Translations under genes and position numbers: made by a program
Part shown: positions 7,977 through 17,883 of the stretch, in pieces
Position numbering within the stretch: position 1 is the stretch's first letter
How the letters are laid out: each line of letters begins with the position of its first letter
The notes under the pieces: generated by a model
What the model was told of the DNA's origin: nothing
What the model saw: only the letters and a program-made list of their open reading frames with translations
Databases searched by the model: none
Assembly (NCBI RefSeq): GCF_020616555.1
Contig: NZ_CP085173.1
Location: forward strand, 9,688,001 to 9,752,000
Reading direction: 5' to 3'
DNA from: Streptomyces longhuiensis
Lineage (GTDB): Bacteria > Actinomycetota > Actinomycetes > Streptomycetales > Streptomycetaceae
DNA length: 64,000 nt

Positions 7977-10900
7977 ATGCACAAGGCCCGCCTCAGACGG
8001 GGGCGCACCGCCCTCGTCAGCGGGATCGCGGTGACAGTCGCCCTGTCACTGACGAGCCAGCTCGGAACCGCGACAGCCGCCACACCCCCGGCGCCTCTCG
8101 ACCTGAGCAGCCGCCCGACGCTGCACAAGCAGGCGGCGACGGCGGCGGCGGTGACTCTGATCACCGGCGACACGGTCTCGCTGACCACCGAGCCCGACGG
8201 CAGGCAGGCGGTCTCCGTCATATCCGGGGCCGGGACGTCCAAGACGTTCGAAACCGTCAGCGGACAAAACGGCGACCTGTACGTCTACCCGGACGACACC
8301 ACGGCCGCGGTCGCCTCGGGCACGGTGGACCGTGAACTGTTCAACGTCAGCCGGATGGTCCGGGACGGGTACGGCGACGCGAAGACCGACGAGGTCCCCG
8401 CCATCGTCGACTTCCAGGGGAAACCGACCGCCGCTGCCCTGACGCAGAAGACCCAGGACCTTCCGGGCAGCGACAACGAGCGGGTCATGCCCCGGCTGGG
8501 GCTGTCCGCGGTGCATGTCGACAAGCACCGCGCGAAGGGCTTCTGGCAGGCCGTCAAGCCCGTCAAGGCGCGCAGCAGAGGCGCCCAGGCCGCCACGGTC
8601 CCCGGCACTGCCGGGGTCTCCAAGCTGTGGTACGACGGCAAGGTAAAGGCCGCACTGGACAAGAGCGTGCCGCAGATCGGCGCTCCGCAGGCATGGGCCA
8701 AGGGGTACGACGGCAAGGGCGTGAAGGTCGCCGTGCTGGACACCGGTGCCGACCTGAACAACGCCGACATCAAATCCAAGATCGTCCAGAGCCAGAGTTT
8801 CGTCAACGGCCAGACGGTCCAGGACGGTCACGGCCACGGCACCCACGTCGCATCCACCATCGCGGGCAGTGGCGCCAACTCCGACGGCAAGTACAAGGGC
8901 GTCGCCCCCGGCGCCGACCTGCTCATCGGCAAGGTGCTCGCCAACAGCGGGCAGGGCCTGGACTCCGGCATCCTGGCCGGCATGGACTGGGCGGTCGAGC
9001 AGGGCGCCGACGTCGTCAGCATGAGCCTCGGCGGCACCGACACCCCCGGCGAGGACGCCCTGACCAACGCGGTCAACTCGCTCAGCGCCTCCTCGCACAC
9101 CCTCTTCGTCATCGCGGCAGGCAACGACGGCAGGAAGGGCGAGGCGACCATCGGCACCCCCGGCGCCGCCGACGCGGCCCTCACCGTCGGCGCCGTCGAC
9201 AAGTCCGACGCACTCGCCGACTTCTCCAGCCGCGGCCCGCGCCTCGGCGACATGGCGATCAAGCCGGAGATCACCGCCCCGGGCGTGGACATCGTCGCCG
9301 CCCGCGCGGCCGGCACCACCATGGGCACCCCCGTGGACGCCAACTACACCTCGGCCAGCGGCACCTCGATGGCCACCCCGCATGTGGCCGGCTCCGCCGC
9401 GATCCTCAAGCAGCGCCACCCCGACTGGACCGGTCAGCGCATCAAGGACGCGCTGACCGCGCACGCCAAGTCCGCCGCCGACCAGACCGTCTACCAGCAG
9501 GGCTACGGCCGGGTCGACATCCCCGCCGCCCTCGACCCGTCGCTGGAGCTGTCCGGCACCGCCGACTTCCGCGTCATACCGTGGCAGAAGGGCACCTACC
9601 CCACGCGCAGCCGCACCCTGACGCTGCACAACAACGCCGCGACCGACACCGTGGTGACCGTGACGGCCGACGCCAAGGACGCGAGCGGCACCGCGGTCCC
9701 GGCGGGCACCCTGTCGCTGTCGGGAGCGGGCCTGTCCGACGGCCGGGTCACCGTCCCTGCCGGCGGCACCGCCGAGGTCACCGTCACGCTCGACAACAAC
9801 GGCCTGAAGACCGGCCAGTACGGCGGATCCGTCACCGCCACCTCCGCGAGCGGCGAGTCGGTGCACGCCGCACTCGGCTTCGTCACCTCCGTCGAGCAGC
9901 ACGACGTCACGCTGAAGGTCACGGACCGCTTCGGGAAGACCCCCAGTGCGATCAGGTTCACCCTGCACGGGCTGGACAACCACGTCTGGCAGAGCCAGAC
10001 CATGTACGCCAGCGGCAGCGCCACCCTGTCGGTGCCGCTCGGCAAGTACTCCATCGAGGGCTCGCTCTACTCGGCAGACCCGGCCGGGGGTGCGGTCTCC
10101 TACGCGGCCGACCTGTTCAGCGTGCCCAACATCGAGGTGAGCGACCGGGACCAGACCTTCACCGTCGACGGCACCACCGCCACCGACCTCAGCGTGAACA
10201 TCAAGGGCGAGAAGCGGCCACTGGAGAACGGCCAAGTCACTACGTTCATCGTCCGCGACCCCGGCACCGCAGGCGGCTACTCGAACTTCGCCGGCATCAG
10301 CAACCTGCTCAACCTCGCCGACACCAGGCAAGGCGCCATCCCCAGTGCCGGCGCCACCACCGGCACGCTGCGCCTGGAGACCTCCCTGGCCCGGCGCGAA
10401 CCGCTGGTCCAGCTGGAGGTGACGGCCCCCGGGCACGTGACCATCCCGCTGAAGTCCGCGGTGAACGCGAAGCGCTTCGAGGGCACCAAGCACACCGAGC
10501 TGATCGACCTCGGCGCCGGCACCGAGCAGGACTTCGCCGCTGCCGACGTCAAGGGCAAGACCGTTCTGGTCTCCGTGGCCGACGTCACCAAGGCCGACGA
10601 CCAGGCCACCAGGGCCGCGGCTGCCGGAGCGGTCGCAATGATCGTGGCCCCTGCCGACCCCGGGCCGAGCGGAAGCGGCGTCCCCGCCGGTCAGACCATC
10701 CCGCTCGCCCACGCCACGTACGACAACGCCGCAACCCTCAAGGGCTTGCTGGCCAAGCACAAGGTCCGGATCGCCCTGAAGGGCGTCCTGGAATCGGGCT
10801 ACACCTACAACCCGCACTTCACCGACGACCGGATCCCCGCCGACCTGGCCAAGACCGTCGACGTCAAGGATTTCGCCAAGGTCACCAATACGTTCCACTC

Positions 10901-11840
10901 CGACGGCGCCCGGCGCCTGGGCGCCGAGAACATGAACATCTGGGGCCCGCTGCAGGTGACCGCCGGCTCCGTCGGCCAGCCCCTCTACCAGGGGACCACC
11001 CGCGACGACTACTTCCTCGCGGGCACCGGGGTGACGTACCAGCCGAGCGTGTCGGCCAACTTCAACGACTCGACGTGGCGGATGAACGGTCAGCGCGCCA
11101 CCTACCTCACCCCGGGCAAGGCTTACACCCGGAGCTGGTTCGATGCGCCGATGCGCTTGTCCCAGTACGAGTTCGGGCCGTGTGTGTTCTGCCGCGCCGA
11201 CGTCTGGCAGAAATTGCCCGGCAGCGACGGTGCCGACAACGATCCCACCCACACCCTGTCGGGCCTGACCGGCACCTGGAGTTACTACCTCAACGGGAAG
11301 CCGATCACCGGCTTCGGCCAGCTGGCGCAGGAGAAGGCGGACTACCGGTACGTCCTCGACCAGAAGCTGACCACCGACGTCCCGGGCGTCACCCTGGGCC
11401 GCCAGATACGCACCGAGTGGAACTTCAGCCAGGCGGCACCGACCACCATGGCCATCAAGGACTGCGACACGGCGTTCATCCCCACGCCCAAGGTCTGTGA
11501 GTCCATGCCCGTGATCCTGCTCGACTACGACCTGCCGCTGAACGTGCTCAACCAGGCACGGGCCGGACTGCCGTACACCTTCACCGTGGACGCGGGTCGC
11601 CCCAAGGGCTGGAGCGGCTCCACCGCCATGGCCGGCGCCAAGGTCTCCGTCTCGTACGACGACGGCGCCACCTGGAAGGAGGCGAAGGTGCTCCGGAAGG
11701 ACAGCAACTCCTTCCAGGCCCTGCTGCGGCACCCGAAGCTCGCGGACACCAACGGATACGTGACCCTCAAGACCGAGGCCTGGGACGCGGGCGGCAGCCG
11801 CACGACCCAGACCATCACCCGGGCGTACGCCCTCAAGTGA
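7977..11840 (+). CDS. Large secreted S8 (subtilisin-like) serine peptidase
   Basis: 1287 residues from ATG 7977 (GAAAGGA 8 nt before it). Signal peptide ends near ATAATP, followed by a propeptide with the ITGDTVSL motif usual in streptomycete subtilases. Catalytic triad by count: Asp255 (VAVLDTG), His287 (GHGTHVA) and Ser464 (GTSMATPHVAG), with oxyanion Asn in IAAGNDG. After ~residue 530 come beta-rich domains and an inserted PA-like domain around 850-930, then a C-terminal part with three Cys in the segment FGPCVFCR and nearby. It should be secreted and degrade extracellular protein, with the accessory domains probably binding substrate. Ends at a strong terminator. Confidence 0.93.
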   Translation: MHKARLRRGRTALVSGIAVTVALSLTSQLGTATAATPPAPLDLSSRPTLHKQAATAAAVTLITGDTVSLTTEPDGRQAVSVISGAGTSKTFETVSGQNGDLYVYPDDTTAAVASGTVDRELFNVSRMVRDGYGDAKTDEVPAIVDFQGKPTAAALTQKTQDLPGSDNERVMPRLGLSAVHVDKHRAKGFWQAVKPVKARSRGAQAATVPGTAGVSKLWYDGKVKAALDKSVPQIGAPQAWAKGYDGKGVKVAVLDTGADLNNADIKSKIVQSQSFVNGQTVQDGHGHGTHVASTIAGSGANSDGKYKGVAPGADLLIGKVLANSGQGLDSGILAGMDWAVEQGADVVSMSLGGTDTPGEDALTNAVNSLSASSHTLFVIAAGNDGRKGEATIGTPGAADAALTVGAVDKSDALADFSSRGPRLGDMAIKPEITAPGVDIVAARAAGTTMGTPVDANYTSASGTSMATPHVAGSAAILKQRHPDWTGQRIKDALTAHAKSAADQTVYQQGYGRVDIPAALDPSLELSGTADFRVIPWQKGTYPTRSRTLTLHNNAATDTVVTVTADAKDASGTAVPAGTLSLSGAGLSDGRVTVPAGGTAEVTVTLDNNGLKTGQYGGSVTATSASGESVHAALGFVTSVEQHDVTLKVTDRFGKTPSAIRFTLHGLDNHVWQSQTMYASGSATLSVPLGKYSIEGSLYSADPAGGAVSYAADLFSVPNIEVSDRDQTFTVDGTTATDLSVNIKGEKRPLENGQVTTFIVRDPGTAGGYSNFAGISNLLNLADTRQGAIPSAGATTGTLRLETSLARREPLVQLEVTAPGHVTIPLKSAVNAKRFEGTKHTELIDLGAGTEQDFAAADVKGKTVLVSVADVTKADDQATRAAAAGAVAMIVAPADPGPSGSGVPAGQTIPLAHATYDNAATLKGLLAKHKVRIALKGVLESGYTYNPHFTDDRIPADLAKTVDVKDFAKVTNTFHSDGARRLGAENMNIWGPLQVTAGSVGQPLYQGTTRDDYFLAGTGVTYQPSVSANFNDSTWRMNGQRATYLTPGKAYTRSWFDAPMRLSQYEFGPCVFCRADVWQKLPGSDGADNDPTHTLSGLTGTWSYYLNGKPITGFGQLAQEKADYRYVLDQKLTTDVPGVTLGRQIRTEWNFSQAAPTTMAIKDCDTAFIPTPKVCESMPVILLDYDLPLNVLNQARAGLPYTFTVDAGRPKGWSGSTAMAGAKVSVSYDDGATWKEAKVLRKDSNSFQALLRHPKLADTNGYVTLKTEAWDAGGSRTTQTITRAYALK

Positions 11841-11865
11841 GGCGCTGAGCACCGCGTACGACACA

Positions 11866-11904
11866 GCGGCCCCCGCCGGGTGGTGACATCCGGCGGTGGG
11901 CCGC
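11866..11904. terminator. Terminator of the subtilase gene
   Basis: GCGGCCC and CCGCCGG pair with CCGGCGG and GGGCCGC around an ~8-nt loop, starting 26 nt after the subtilase stop. Confidence 0.7.
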
Positions 11905-12024
11905 TTTGCGGCATCACGGCGAGACTTTCGCGCACCGGACGGCGTCTTGGACACGCAACCCGGCCGGCTGGTCGTCGAAGAGATACAGGGGGCCAGAAGT
12001 CCGGCTCCGCGCTCCGCGAGGGGA

Positions 12025-12147
12025 ACAACGCCCTGGATTATGTCGGTGGTTGGGCCCGCCCGCAGGCTGTGTGCGGTGACCTGTTCGCGATGTAGGGGAT
12101 GCCAGCCCGGTCGGCGAGGAGCTGAATGCGCTCGTTGAGGGCGCCCC
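12025..12147 (-). pseudogene. Tyrosine recombinase remnant with H-x-L-R box
   Basis: On the minus strand one frame gives ALNERIQLLADRAGIPYI and, after a +1 shift, VTAHSLRAGPTTDI. This is the helix preceding the catalytic H-x-L-R motif of phage-type tyrosine recombinases followed by the motif itself. No catalytic Tyr region or N-terminal domain remains. It is a second, independent integrase relic, unrelated in frame or sequence detail to the one at 4455-4716. Confidence 0.55.
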
Positions 12148-12506
12148 CTTCATGCGCTTTCCGCGCCTGGCGGCCAGGTCACGCGAGGCGATTTGGGAGT
12201 ACGGTCCGCGTCGTCGTGAGGGTGAGGCGGTAGCGGCGGTCACCCACGGGAGCACTCCGTCTCGCTGAGTGGGGCCGTGAGGAGCGCGGCCGTTGCGGGC
12301 GGCCTGACCCGGCCCCAAACCTCAGTCATGTCACAAGCTCCGGGTGACCTCGTCGCCCGGAGCTTCTTCGTGTTCCGGTTAGGTCAGCCCGGCGTTGGTG
12401 GCAGCGACAACTGACGGGCCGCGGCTTTGACGCGCACGACAGGACGGCCCCGGTGACGCCCCCGTACGTTGTGCCGACCAAGCGCTGACGGAGAGTGGAG
12501 CCCAGG
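12148..12506. other. Intergenic before the permease gene
   Basis: No convincing gene. A small hairpin-like GCTCCGGG...CCCGGAGC lies at ~12338-12362. The permease promoter is presumably within the last 100 bases. Confidence 0.4.
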
Positions 12507-14000
12507 ATGACCGAACTGATCCCGCCGGAAAACACACGGCAGGCGCCCGGGGCGGGCAGACGCACGCTCGGCGTGCTGCCCCTGGTCGGAATCTTCTTCT
12601 TCACAGTGTCCGGAGGCCCCTTCGGGCTCGAAGCGTCACTCTCCAGCGCCGGTCCGGGCATGACCGTGCTGATGATCGTCCTGGTGCCGGTGGTCTTCGG
12701 CGTACCGAACGCGCTGGTGGCAGCGGAGTTGAGTGCCGCGATACCGGTCGACGGCGGCTACTACTACTGGACGAAGATCGCGCTCGGCAGAGGTGCGGCA
12801 TTCGTGTTCGGGGCCTGGAACTCGATCGGGTCGGTGCTGAACCTCGCCCTCTACCCGATCCTGCTGGTCGACTACCTGGCCACCTGGGTCCCGGACATCG
12901 CCCGCGGGAAGGGGCTGGTGATCGTGGACCTGTTCCACGGCGGTTTCGTCGTGGACCTGCACTGGATCGTCACCGTCGCCCTCATCGTCCCGATGGCGTA
13001 CCTGAACTACCGCGGCTCCAAGGCGGTGAGCGAGTACTCGGTCGGGATGATGCTGCTGATCCTCGCACCGTTCGCGGTGCTGACGGTCCTGGGCATCTGG
13101 CATGCGGTCGGCAACGGGATCAACGTGCTCTCGCCCTTCATGGTGCCGGGGCAGAGCGCCCACTCGTCGGTGGCCGGCGCGCTCAGCGTGATCGTGTGGC
13201 TGTACCTCGGCTTCGACGGCCCCAGCACCGTGCTGGGCGAGGTCGCCGACGCGCACCGGACCTACACCCGGGCCCTGGCCATCTCGGTTCCGCTGATCAT
13301 CACCGCCTACCTGCTGCCCACCATCGCCGCCATCGGCAGCGGGCTGCACCGGGGCTCGCCCGCCGACTGGGCCCAGGGCGACTTCATCGTGGCCGGCGAC
13401 GCCCTGGGCGGAATCTGGCTGAAGGTGCTGATCTCCCTGGGATCGGCGCTCTCCCTGGTGGGGCTGTTCATGGCGATCCTGCTGACGAGCACCCGGGTCC
13501 CGCGGGCGCTCGCCGCGGACGCGTACCTGCCGCGCTGGATGGCCCGGGACAGCAGACGGTTCAACACGCCGGTGGGTGCGCTGCTGGCGAGCACCACAGT
13601 CGTCGTCGTGCTCTCCGCCGTCGACTTCAGCTCGATCCTGAGGGCCACGGTGCTGCTCACCCTGGCCTCGATCCTGCTGGAATTCGTGGCCTTCCTGGTC
13701 CTGCGCTGGAGATATCCGCAGATGCTCCGGCCGGTTCGGGTCCCCGGCGGCTGGCCCGGCGCGGTCCTGGTCGTCGTGCTGCCCACAGCGATGATCGTGT
13801 ACCTGGCGTGGAGTACGGCGGTCGACGAGGCCGCGACGTTCGGCACGAGTCTCGCGTTGGCGCTGCTGGCTGTGCTGCTGTACCCGCTGTGCCGTCGGTT
13901 CGTCAAAGGCGACCGGCCGGACGCGGATATCGACTCCTCCCAAGTCGAGCTGGGTCCGGACCGGTTCGCGGGGTTCGGTTCGCGGAAGGCGGGCGTCTGA
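12507..14000 (+). CDS. APC-family amino-acid permease
   Basis: About 497 residues; ATG 12507 has GGAG six bases before it (a GTG at 12495 in frame is possible). Twelve hydrophobic helices run through the protein, beginning LPLVGIFFFTVSGGPFGLEA, the APC signature region in TM1, with YYYWTKIALGR in TM3. It imports or exchanges amino acids or related amines through the cytoplasmic membrane. Its stop overlaps the start of the serine hydrolase by one base (TGATG), so the two are translationally coupled. Together with the PucR regulator this suggests uptake of a peptide-derived substrate. Confidence 0.9.
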   Translation: MTELIPPENTRQAPGAGRRTLGVLPLVGIFFFTVSGGPFGLEASLSSAGPGMTVLMIVLVPVVFGVPNALVAAELSAAIPVDGGYYYWTKIALGRGAAFVFGAWNSIGSVLNLALYPILLVDYLATWVPDIARGKGLVIVDLFHGGFVVDLHWIVTVALIVPMAYLNYRGSKAVSEYSVGMMLLILAPFAVLTVLGIWHAVGNGINVLSPFMVPGQSAHSSVAGALSVIVWLYLGFDGPSTVLGEVADAHRTYTRALAISVPLIITAYLLPTIAAIGSGLHRGSPADWAQGDFIVAGDALGGIWLKVLISLGSALSLVGLFMAILLTSTRVPRALAADAYLPRWMARDSRRFNTPVGALLASTTVVVVLSAVDFSSILRATVLLTLASILLEFVAFLVLRWRYPQMLRPVRVPGGWPGAVLVVVLPTAMIVYLAWSTAVDEAATFGTSLALALLAVLLYPLCRRFVKGDRPDADIDSSQVELGPDRFAGFGSRKAGV

Positions 14001-15583
14001 TGGAGGTGCAACGGGTGCTCTTTGGGCTTGCGGAGCAGTTGCGGACCTGGTGGCCGGTGCCGGGAATCGCGATCAGCGTCGTCGATGGGACCGGCGAGTC
14101 CGCGTTCGTCACCGCAGGATTCGCGAACGCGGAGTCTATGGCGCCGGTCTCCCGTCGCACGCGGTTCGAGATCGGTTCCATCAGCAAGACCTTCACCGCC
14201 TTCCTGCTCGGCATACTGGCGGACGAGGGGAAGGTGGACCTCGACGCGGCGGTCGCCGACCACCTGCCCTGGTTCGCCCCGAACGGCGGCTCCCGCGCGA
14301 TCACCGTCCGGCACCTCCTGCAGCACACCTCCGGCCTGGTGGCCGGGGCCGACGCGCTGCCCGATGCCGCCGCACGCGGCTACGCGCTACGCGATGCGCG
14401 GACCTGGGCCGAACCAGGCGAGCTGTTCCACTACTCCAACGAGGGCTACAACCTGCTGGGCTTGATCGTCGAGCAGGTGACGGGGCAATCGCTGGCGGAC
14501 GCCATGGCCGGACGGCTGCTGCGGCCCCTGGGCATGCGCGACTCGGCGGCGCGGATCACTCACGAGGACATCGCCGAACTCGCCACCGGGTACCGGTTCC
14601 TGCGCGACGACCGCCCACCGCTGCCGTCGGCCCCGCTCGCGCCGGCCGGCTTCTTCGAGTACTCGGCGGCCGACGGGAGCGTGCTGGCAACCGCCTGCGA
14701 CCTGGGCCAGTTCGCCCGCATGCTGCTGGGCCGGGGCACCCTGGACGGCACCAGGATCATAGGTCCCGAGCGGTTCCGACAGATCATCACGGTGCCTGCC
14801 GGCGAGGTCAGTTCCGGCTACGCGCTCGGCGTGGACGTGGAAATCATCGACGGCCACACCTGGCTGACGCACGCCGGCGGGATGGTCGGATACCGCTCGT
14901 ACCTCGCCGCCGACACCGACGGCGGGCACGGTGTCGCCGTGCTGACCAACGCACCCGGCGAGTGCCAGATCATCGACCGCTTCGCCCGCCATGTGCTCGA
15001 CGTCGTCCAGGGAGCCCCGGCGGACCCGGCACTGTTCGACCCGGAGCGGATCCCCGACGCCCAGCGCTACGTCGGGATCCACGGAACGACGCCGCGTCAG
15101 ATCCGCGTCGAGGCCACGGGCGACGACCGTCTCTCGCTCACCTCGGACGAGGTGAGCGGCAGGCTGTACGACGCGGGGGACGGGCGGCTGGTGTGCGATC
15201 ACCCAGGATGGTCCGCCTACCACCACTGTCTGGACGGACGCTGGCTCTACGGACCCGAGTCACTGGGCCCCAGCCTCTCCGCGCCGACCGCCCCCTCGCA
15301 TGCACTCGCAGGTCACTACCGGAGCTACACCCCCTGGTATCCCAGCTTCAGCATCGTGCAGCGGGCGGGACGACTCCACATGATCGCCGCGACCGGCGTG
15401 GAGGCGCCCCGCGACGAACCGGAACTCGTCCCGCTCGACGACGGGACGTTCCGCATCGGAGCCGACCCCCGGCTGCCGGAGCGCCTGACGCCCGGCCCCG
15501 CCCTGGACGGCGCGGTGCTCTGGGTGGACCTGGACGGGTGCCGCTACACGCGCTCGTTCCGGGATCAGTCAGAGCCTCGGTAG
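14000..15583 (+). CDS. Beta-lactamase-fold serine hydrolase
   Basis: 527 residues starting at the ATG that overlaps the permease stop. It has the S-x-x-K motif (GSISKTF, Ser ~54), the Y-x-N motif (HYSNEGYN) and an HAGG box equivalent to KTG (THAGGMVGY). There is no signal peptide, so it acts in the cytosol. C-terminal ~170 residues form an extra beta domain, as in D-aminopeptidases and related esterases. A cytosolic penicillin-binding-protein-like hydrolase coupled to an amino-acid transporter suggests cleavage of imported peptides or amides, possibly with D-residues; the substrate cannot be read from sequence. It overlaps the convergent PucR gene by 19 bp. Confidence 0.85.
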   Translation: MEVQRVLFGLAEQLRTWWPVPGIAISVVDGTGESAFVTAGFANAESMAPVSRRTRFEIGSISKTFTAFLLGILADEGKVDLDAAVADHLPWFAPNGGSRAITVRHLLQHTSGLVAGADALPDAAARGYALRDARTWAEPGELFHYSNEGYNLLGLIVEQVTGQSLADAMAGRLLRPLGMRDSAARITHEDIAELATGYRFLRDDRPPLPSAPLAPAGFFEYSAADGSVLATACDLGQFARMLLGRGTLDGTRIIGPERFRQIITVPAGEVSSGYALGVDVEIIDGHTWLTHAGGMVGYRSYLAADTDGGHGVAVLTNAPGECQIIDRFARHVLDVVQGAPADPALFDPERIPDAQRYVGIHGTTPRQIRVEATGDDRLSLTSDEVSGRLYDAGDGRLVCDHPGWSAYHHCLDGRWLYGPESLGPSLSAPTAPSHALAGHYRSYTPWYPSFSIVQRAGRLHMIAATGVEAPRDEPELVPLDDGTFRIGADPRLPERLTPGPALDGAVLWVDLDGCRYTRSFRDQSEPR

Positions 15584-17181
15584 GCGGCCGTGCGCAGCTC
15601 GCGCACCCGGAGCTGGAGGTGCGCGAGCAGCATCGCGTCGGCATCGGCGAAGTCCAGCCCGCAGACCTCGCGGATACGGCGCAGCCGGTAGCGCATGGTG
15701 TTGGGGTGGATGTGCAGGGCCTCCGCCGCGGTGTCGGTGGCTCCCGCGGCGGCGAGATAGGCGGCCAGGGTCGCCGCCAGCGGACCGTCCTGGCCCTCTT
15801 CCTGGCGCAGCCGGTGCAGCGCGCCGCCGGCGTCCGGCAGGCCGAGCGCCTCGGTCGCGTCGGCGAGGTGCAGCAGCAGCACCGCCAGCGCCATGTCCTC
15901 CACGGTGCGCACGGCCGGTCCGCGGACGGCCGGGTGCCGCAGCGCCCGCAGCGCGGCGTCCGCCTGGGCCCGTACGTCGGCGATCCGGCCCATCGATTCG
16001 GCCGGGCCGCCGACGGCGACCACGTAGTCACCGGCCAGCGGGGTCCGCGCGAGGAAATCGCGCGCCAGGGCCACGGCCGACTCCAGCGCCGTAGCGTGTT
16101 CCGGAGGCCAGGCAGCCAGTACGTACACCGCTCCGGTGCCCGCCACCAGCGCTGAACGGGGGTGCACGGCCGCCAGGAAGTACTCCAGCGTGTCCGCGAA
16201 CCGGCGCAGCCCGGCGGCGTCCAGCGCGTCGGAGCCCGTGCTCCCGGCCAGCCGCGGGGCCGCGGCCAGAACGCAGACCGGGCCGGAGCCCAGCTGCAGC
16301 CGGCTCGCCTCCACCGGGTCGGCCGCCCCGCCGAGTACCGCGGCGGCCAGCTCGCCGCGCTGGCGGCGGGCGTAACTGGTCTCCGTGCGCAGGCCGACCA
16401 GCTGCAGCGCGACCACGGGCGCGAATTCACGCAGCCGGGCTGTGGCCGCCTCGTGGAGCGGCCCGGTGACGGCGGCCCAGATGTAGCCGACGACGTCCGA
16501 ACCGGCCCGGACCGCGATCGCCAGCCTGGCCAGCTGATCCGCCCCGGTCGCCTCCATGTACACCGGTTCGGTGCTGGCATGGAGCCGCTCGAACTCCTGA
16601 CGCTCGCGCTGTTCGGCGAGCGTCCGCTGGTGCACGGCCCGCCCCAGGATGGTCTCGATCCGCTCGGAGTCGGTCCGGTCCTGCCCCTCCGACCAGGCGA
16701 CCAGCGCGGAGAAGCGGTCCTCGATGGTGACCGGGGCCCCGACGCTCTCATAGACCGCGTTCGCCAGGGCGAACAGCTCTGCGCCGCTGCCGGCCGAGCG
16801 CACGCGCGTCCTCGCGTACTCGAGCAGCTGCTCACGGACGGTCGTCGCCACGTGCATCCAGGACGCGTCTCGGTTGACCTCGATGATCGTCAGCTCGTCG
16901 TGGGCCGACGGCGGCACCGGGGCCTTCACCGCCAGCACCTCCGCGCCGGCCTGCCGCATGGCCGCGGTCAGCTCGCGCAGCTCGGCCTCCGTGGTCACGC
17001 CGACCCCCAGCACCACGCACCCGGGTCCGAGCTGTGCCGGCGCACCCGGGGCATGGATGGCGATATCGGTCAGCGGCCCGCCGCTGCCGGTCCCCTCCTG
17101 GACCAGGCGCAGCAGCGCCGGGCCGATGTTGTCCACGAGCTGACGGACGGGCAGGTGCCCCCGAACGCCGGACTCCCGCAT
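15565..17181 (-). CDS. PucR-family transcriptional regulator
   Basis: 538 residues. The C-terminus carries the PucR/CdaR helix-turn-helix (ALHIHPNTMRYRLRRIREV), preceded by the GGDEF-like middle domain (VAVGGPAESMGRIADVRAQA). The N-terminus resembles a PucR ligand-binding part. PucR proteins respond to purine, amino-acid or sugar-acid substrates. The convergent arrangement with the permease-hydrolase pair, and a LysA-type remnant divergent on its other side, indicate it once controlled a small catabolic cluster. Confidence 0.88.
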   Translation of the reverse strand: MRESGVRGHLPVRQLVDNIGPALLRLVQEGTGSGGPLTDIAIHAPGAPAQLGPGCVVLGVGVTTEAELRELTAAMRQAGAEVLAVKAPVPPSAHDELTIIEVNRDASWMHVATTVREQLLEYARTRVRSAGSGAELFALANAVYESVGAPVTIEDRFSALVAWSEGQDRTDSERIETILGRAVHQRTLAEQRERQEFERLHASTEPVYMEATGADQLARLAIAVRAGSDVVGYIWAAVTGPLHEAATARLREFAPVVALQLVGLRTETSYARRQRGELAAAVLGGAADPVEASRLQLGSGPVCVLAAAPRLAGSTGSDALDAAGLRRFADTLEYFLAAVHPRSALVAGTGAVYVLAAWPPEHATALESAVALARDFLARTPLAGDYVVAVGGPAESMGRIADVRAQADAALRALRHPAVRGPAVRTVEDMALAVLLLHLADATEALGLPDAGGALHRLRQEEGQDGPLAATLAAYLAAAGATDTAAEALHIHPNTMRYRLRRIREVCGLDFADADAMLLAHLQLRVRELRTAAYRGSD

Positions 17182-17321
17182 GGTGCACCCCCGACTAAAA
17201 GGACTGTTGTGGACATCAAGTCTGGGAGACCCGTATTGACGACGTCAACGATGATCCGGAGTGACCGTAGCGGGAGCATGGCAGGAGAGCGGGACGGATC
17301 AGTGGCACAAGGAGCGCGGGC

Positions 17322-17505
17322 GGACTGGCGATCGGCGGCGTACCGGCGGCCGAACTCGCCGAGTCCTACGGCACTCCCGCGCTGATCCTCGACGTGGCGT
17401 CGGTCCGCGCCCGCGCCCGCCGGTACGCCGACGGCCTGGCCGCCCGTTGGCCGAACTCCCGCGCCGCCTTTGCCTCCAAGGCCTTCCCCTGCACCGCCCG
17501 GCATC
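17322..17505 (+). pseudogene. LysA-type (PLP, fold III) decarboxylase N-terminal remnant
   Basis: About 60 codons match the start of diaminopimelate/ornithine decarboxylase-like enzymes: ELAESYGTPALILDVASV, then AAFASKAFPC with the Lys that would bind PLP. Similarity stops abruptly at nt ~17505, where unrelated sequence follows. The remaining ~85 percent of the enzyme is missing. It lies divergently upstream of the PucR gene, so it is probably the stump of a gene in the PucR regulon. Confidence 0.65.
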
Positions 17506-17511
17506 GGCGAC

Positions 17512-17735
17512 GCCTTGCAGAACCCAGTCGATGCACTGGCCGGGAGCGGTGAGCGGGCGGCGTGCGTGCGCGTCCAGGCCGGGCTCGTTCTCCGAAAACA
17601 TCGGGAACAGGGCGCCCCAGGTAGTGGCGCCGGTCACGAGCGGGGTGACGGCCGTGGCGCCCACAGCTTCCGCACGCCCCGCCCGGCAGGGTTGTACCGA
17701 GTGACCTTCTGCTCGCTGTCGAAGACGAACAGACG
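17512..17735 (-). pseudogene. Unidentified coding remnant in two frames
   Basis: Codon third positions are strongly GC on the minus strand. One frame gives LFVFDSEQKVTRYNPAG and then the other gives TPLVTGATTWGALFPMF and RRPLTAPGQCIDWVL. I do not recognise the family. It begins exactly where the LysA fragment ends on the other strand, marking a breakpoint. Confidence 0.35.
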
Positions 17736-17883
17736 TGGCGATCTGACGGATGCACAGCGCACCCCGGCCGGGGCGCGGGGCGTGGGCTGCACGGCGGGCA
17801 CTCAAAGAGAGCCATAGGGCCCTGCCCGCACACCGGTTACCCGTACGTGCGTTGGCGCTGCGCCGAGTAGGAGATGGTGCAGG

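Noticed and set aside
8046..11954. A 1300-codon open frame on the minus strand opposite the subtilase gene
   Set aside because: Antisense artefact of GC-rich codons; valine/glycine/arginine-rich translation with no family resemblance, while the plus strand has a full catalytic triad.
17506..17760. Continuation of the LysA-type gene
   Set aside because: Coding bias switches to the minus strand and no PLP-enzyme motif appears after SKAFPC.
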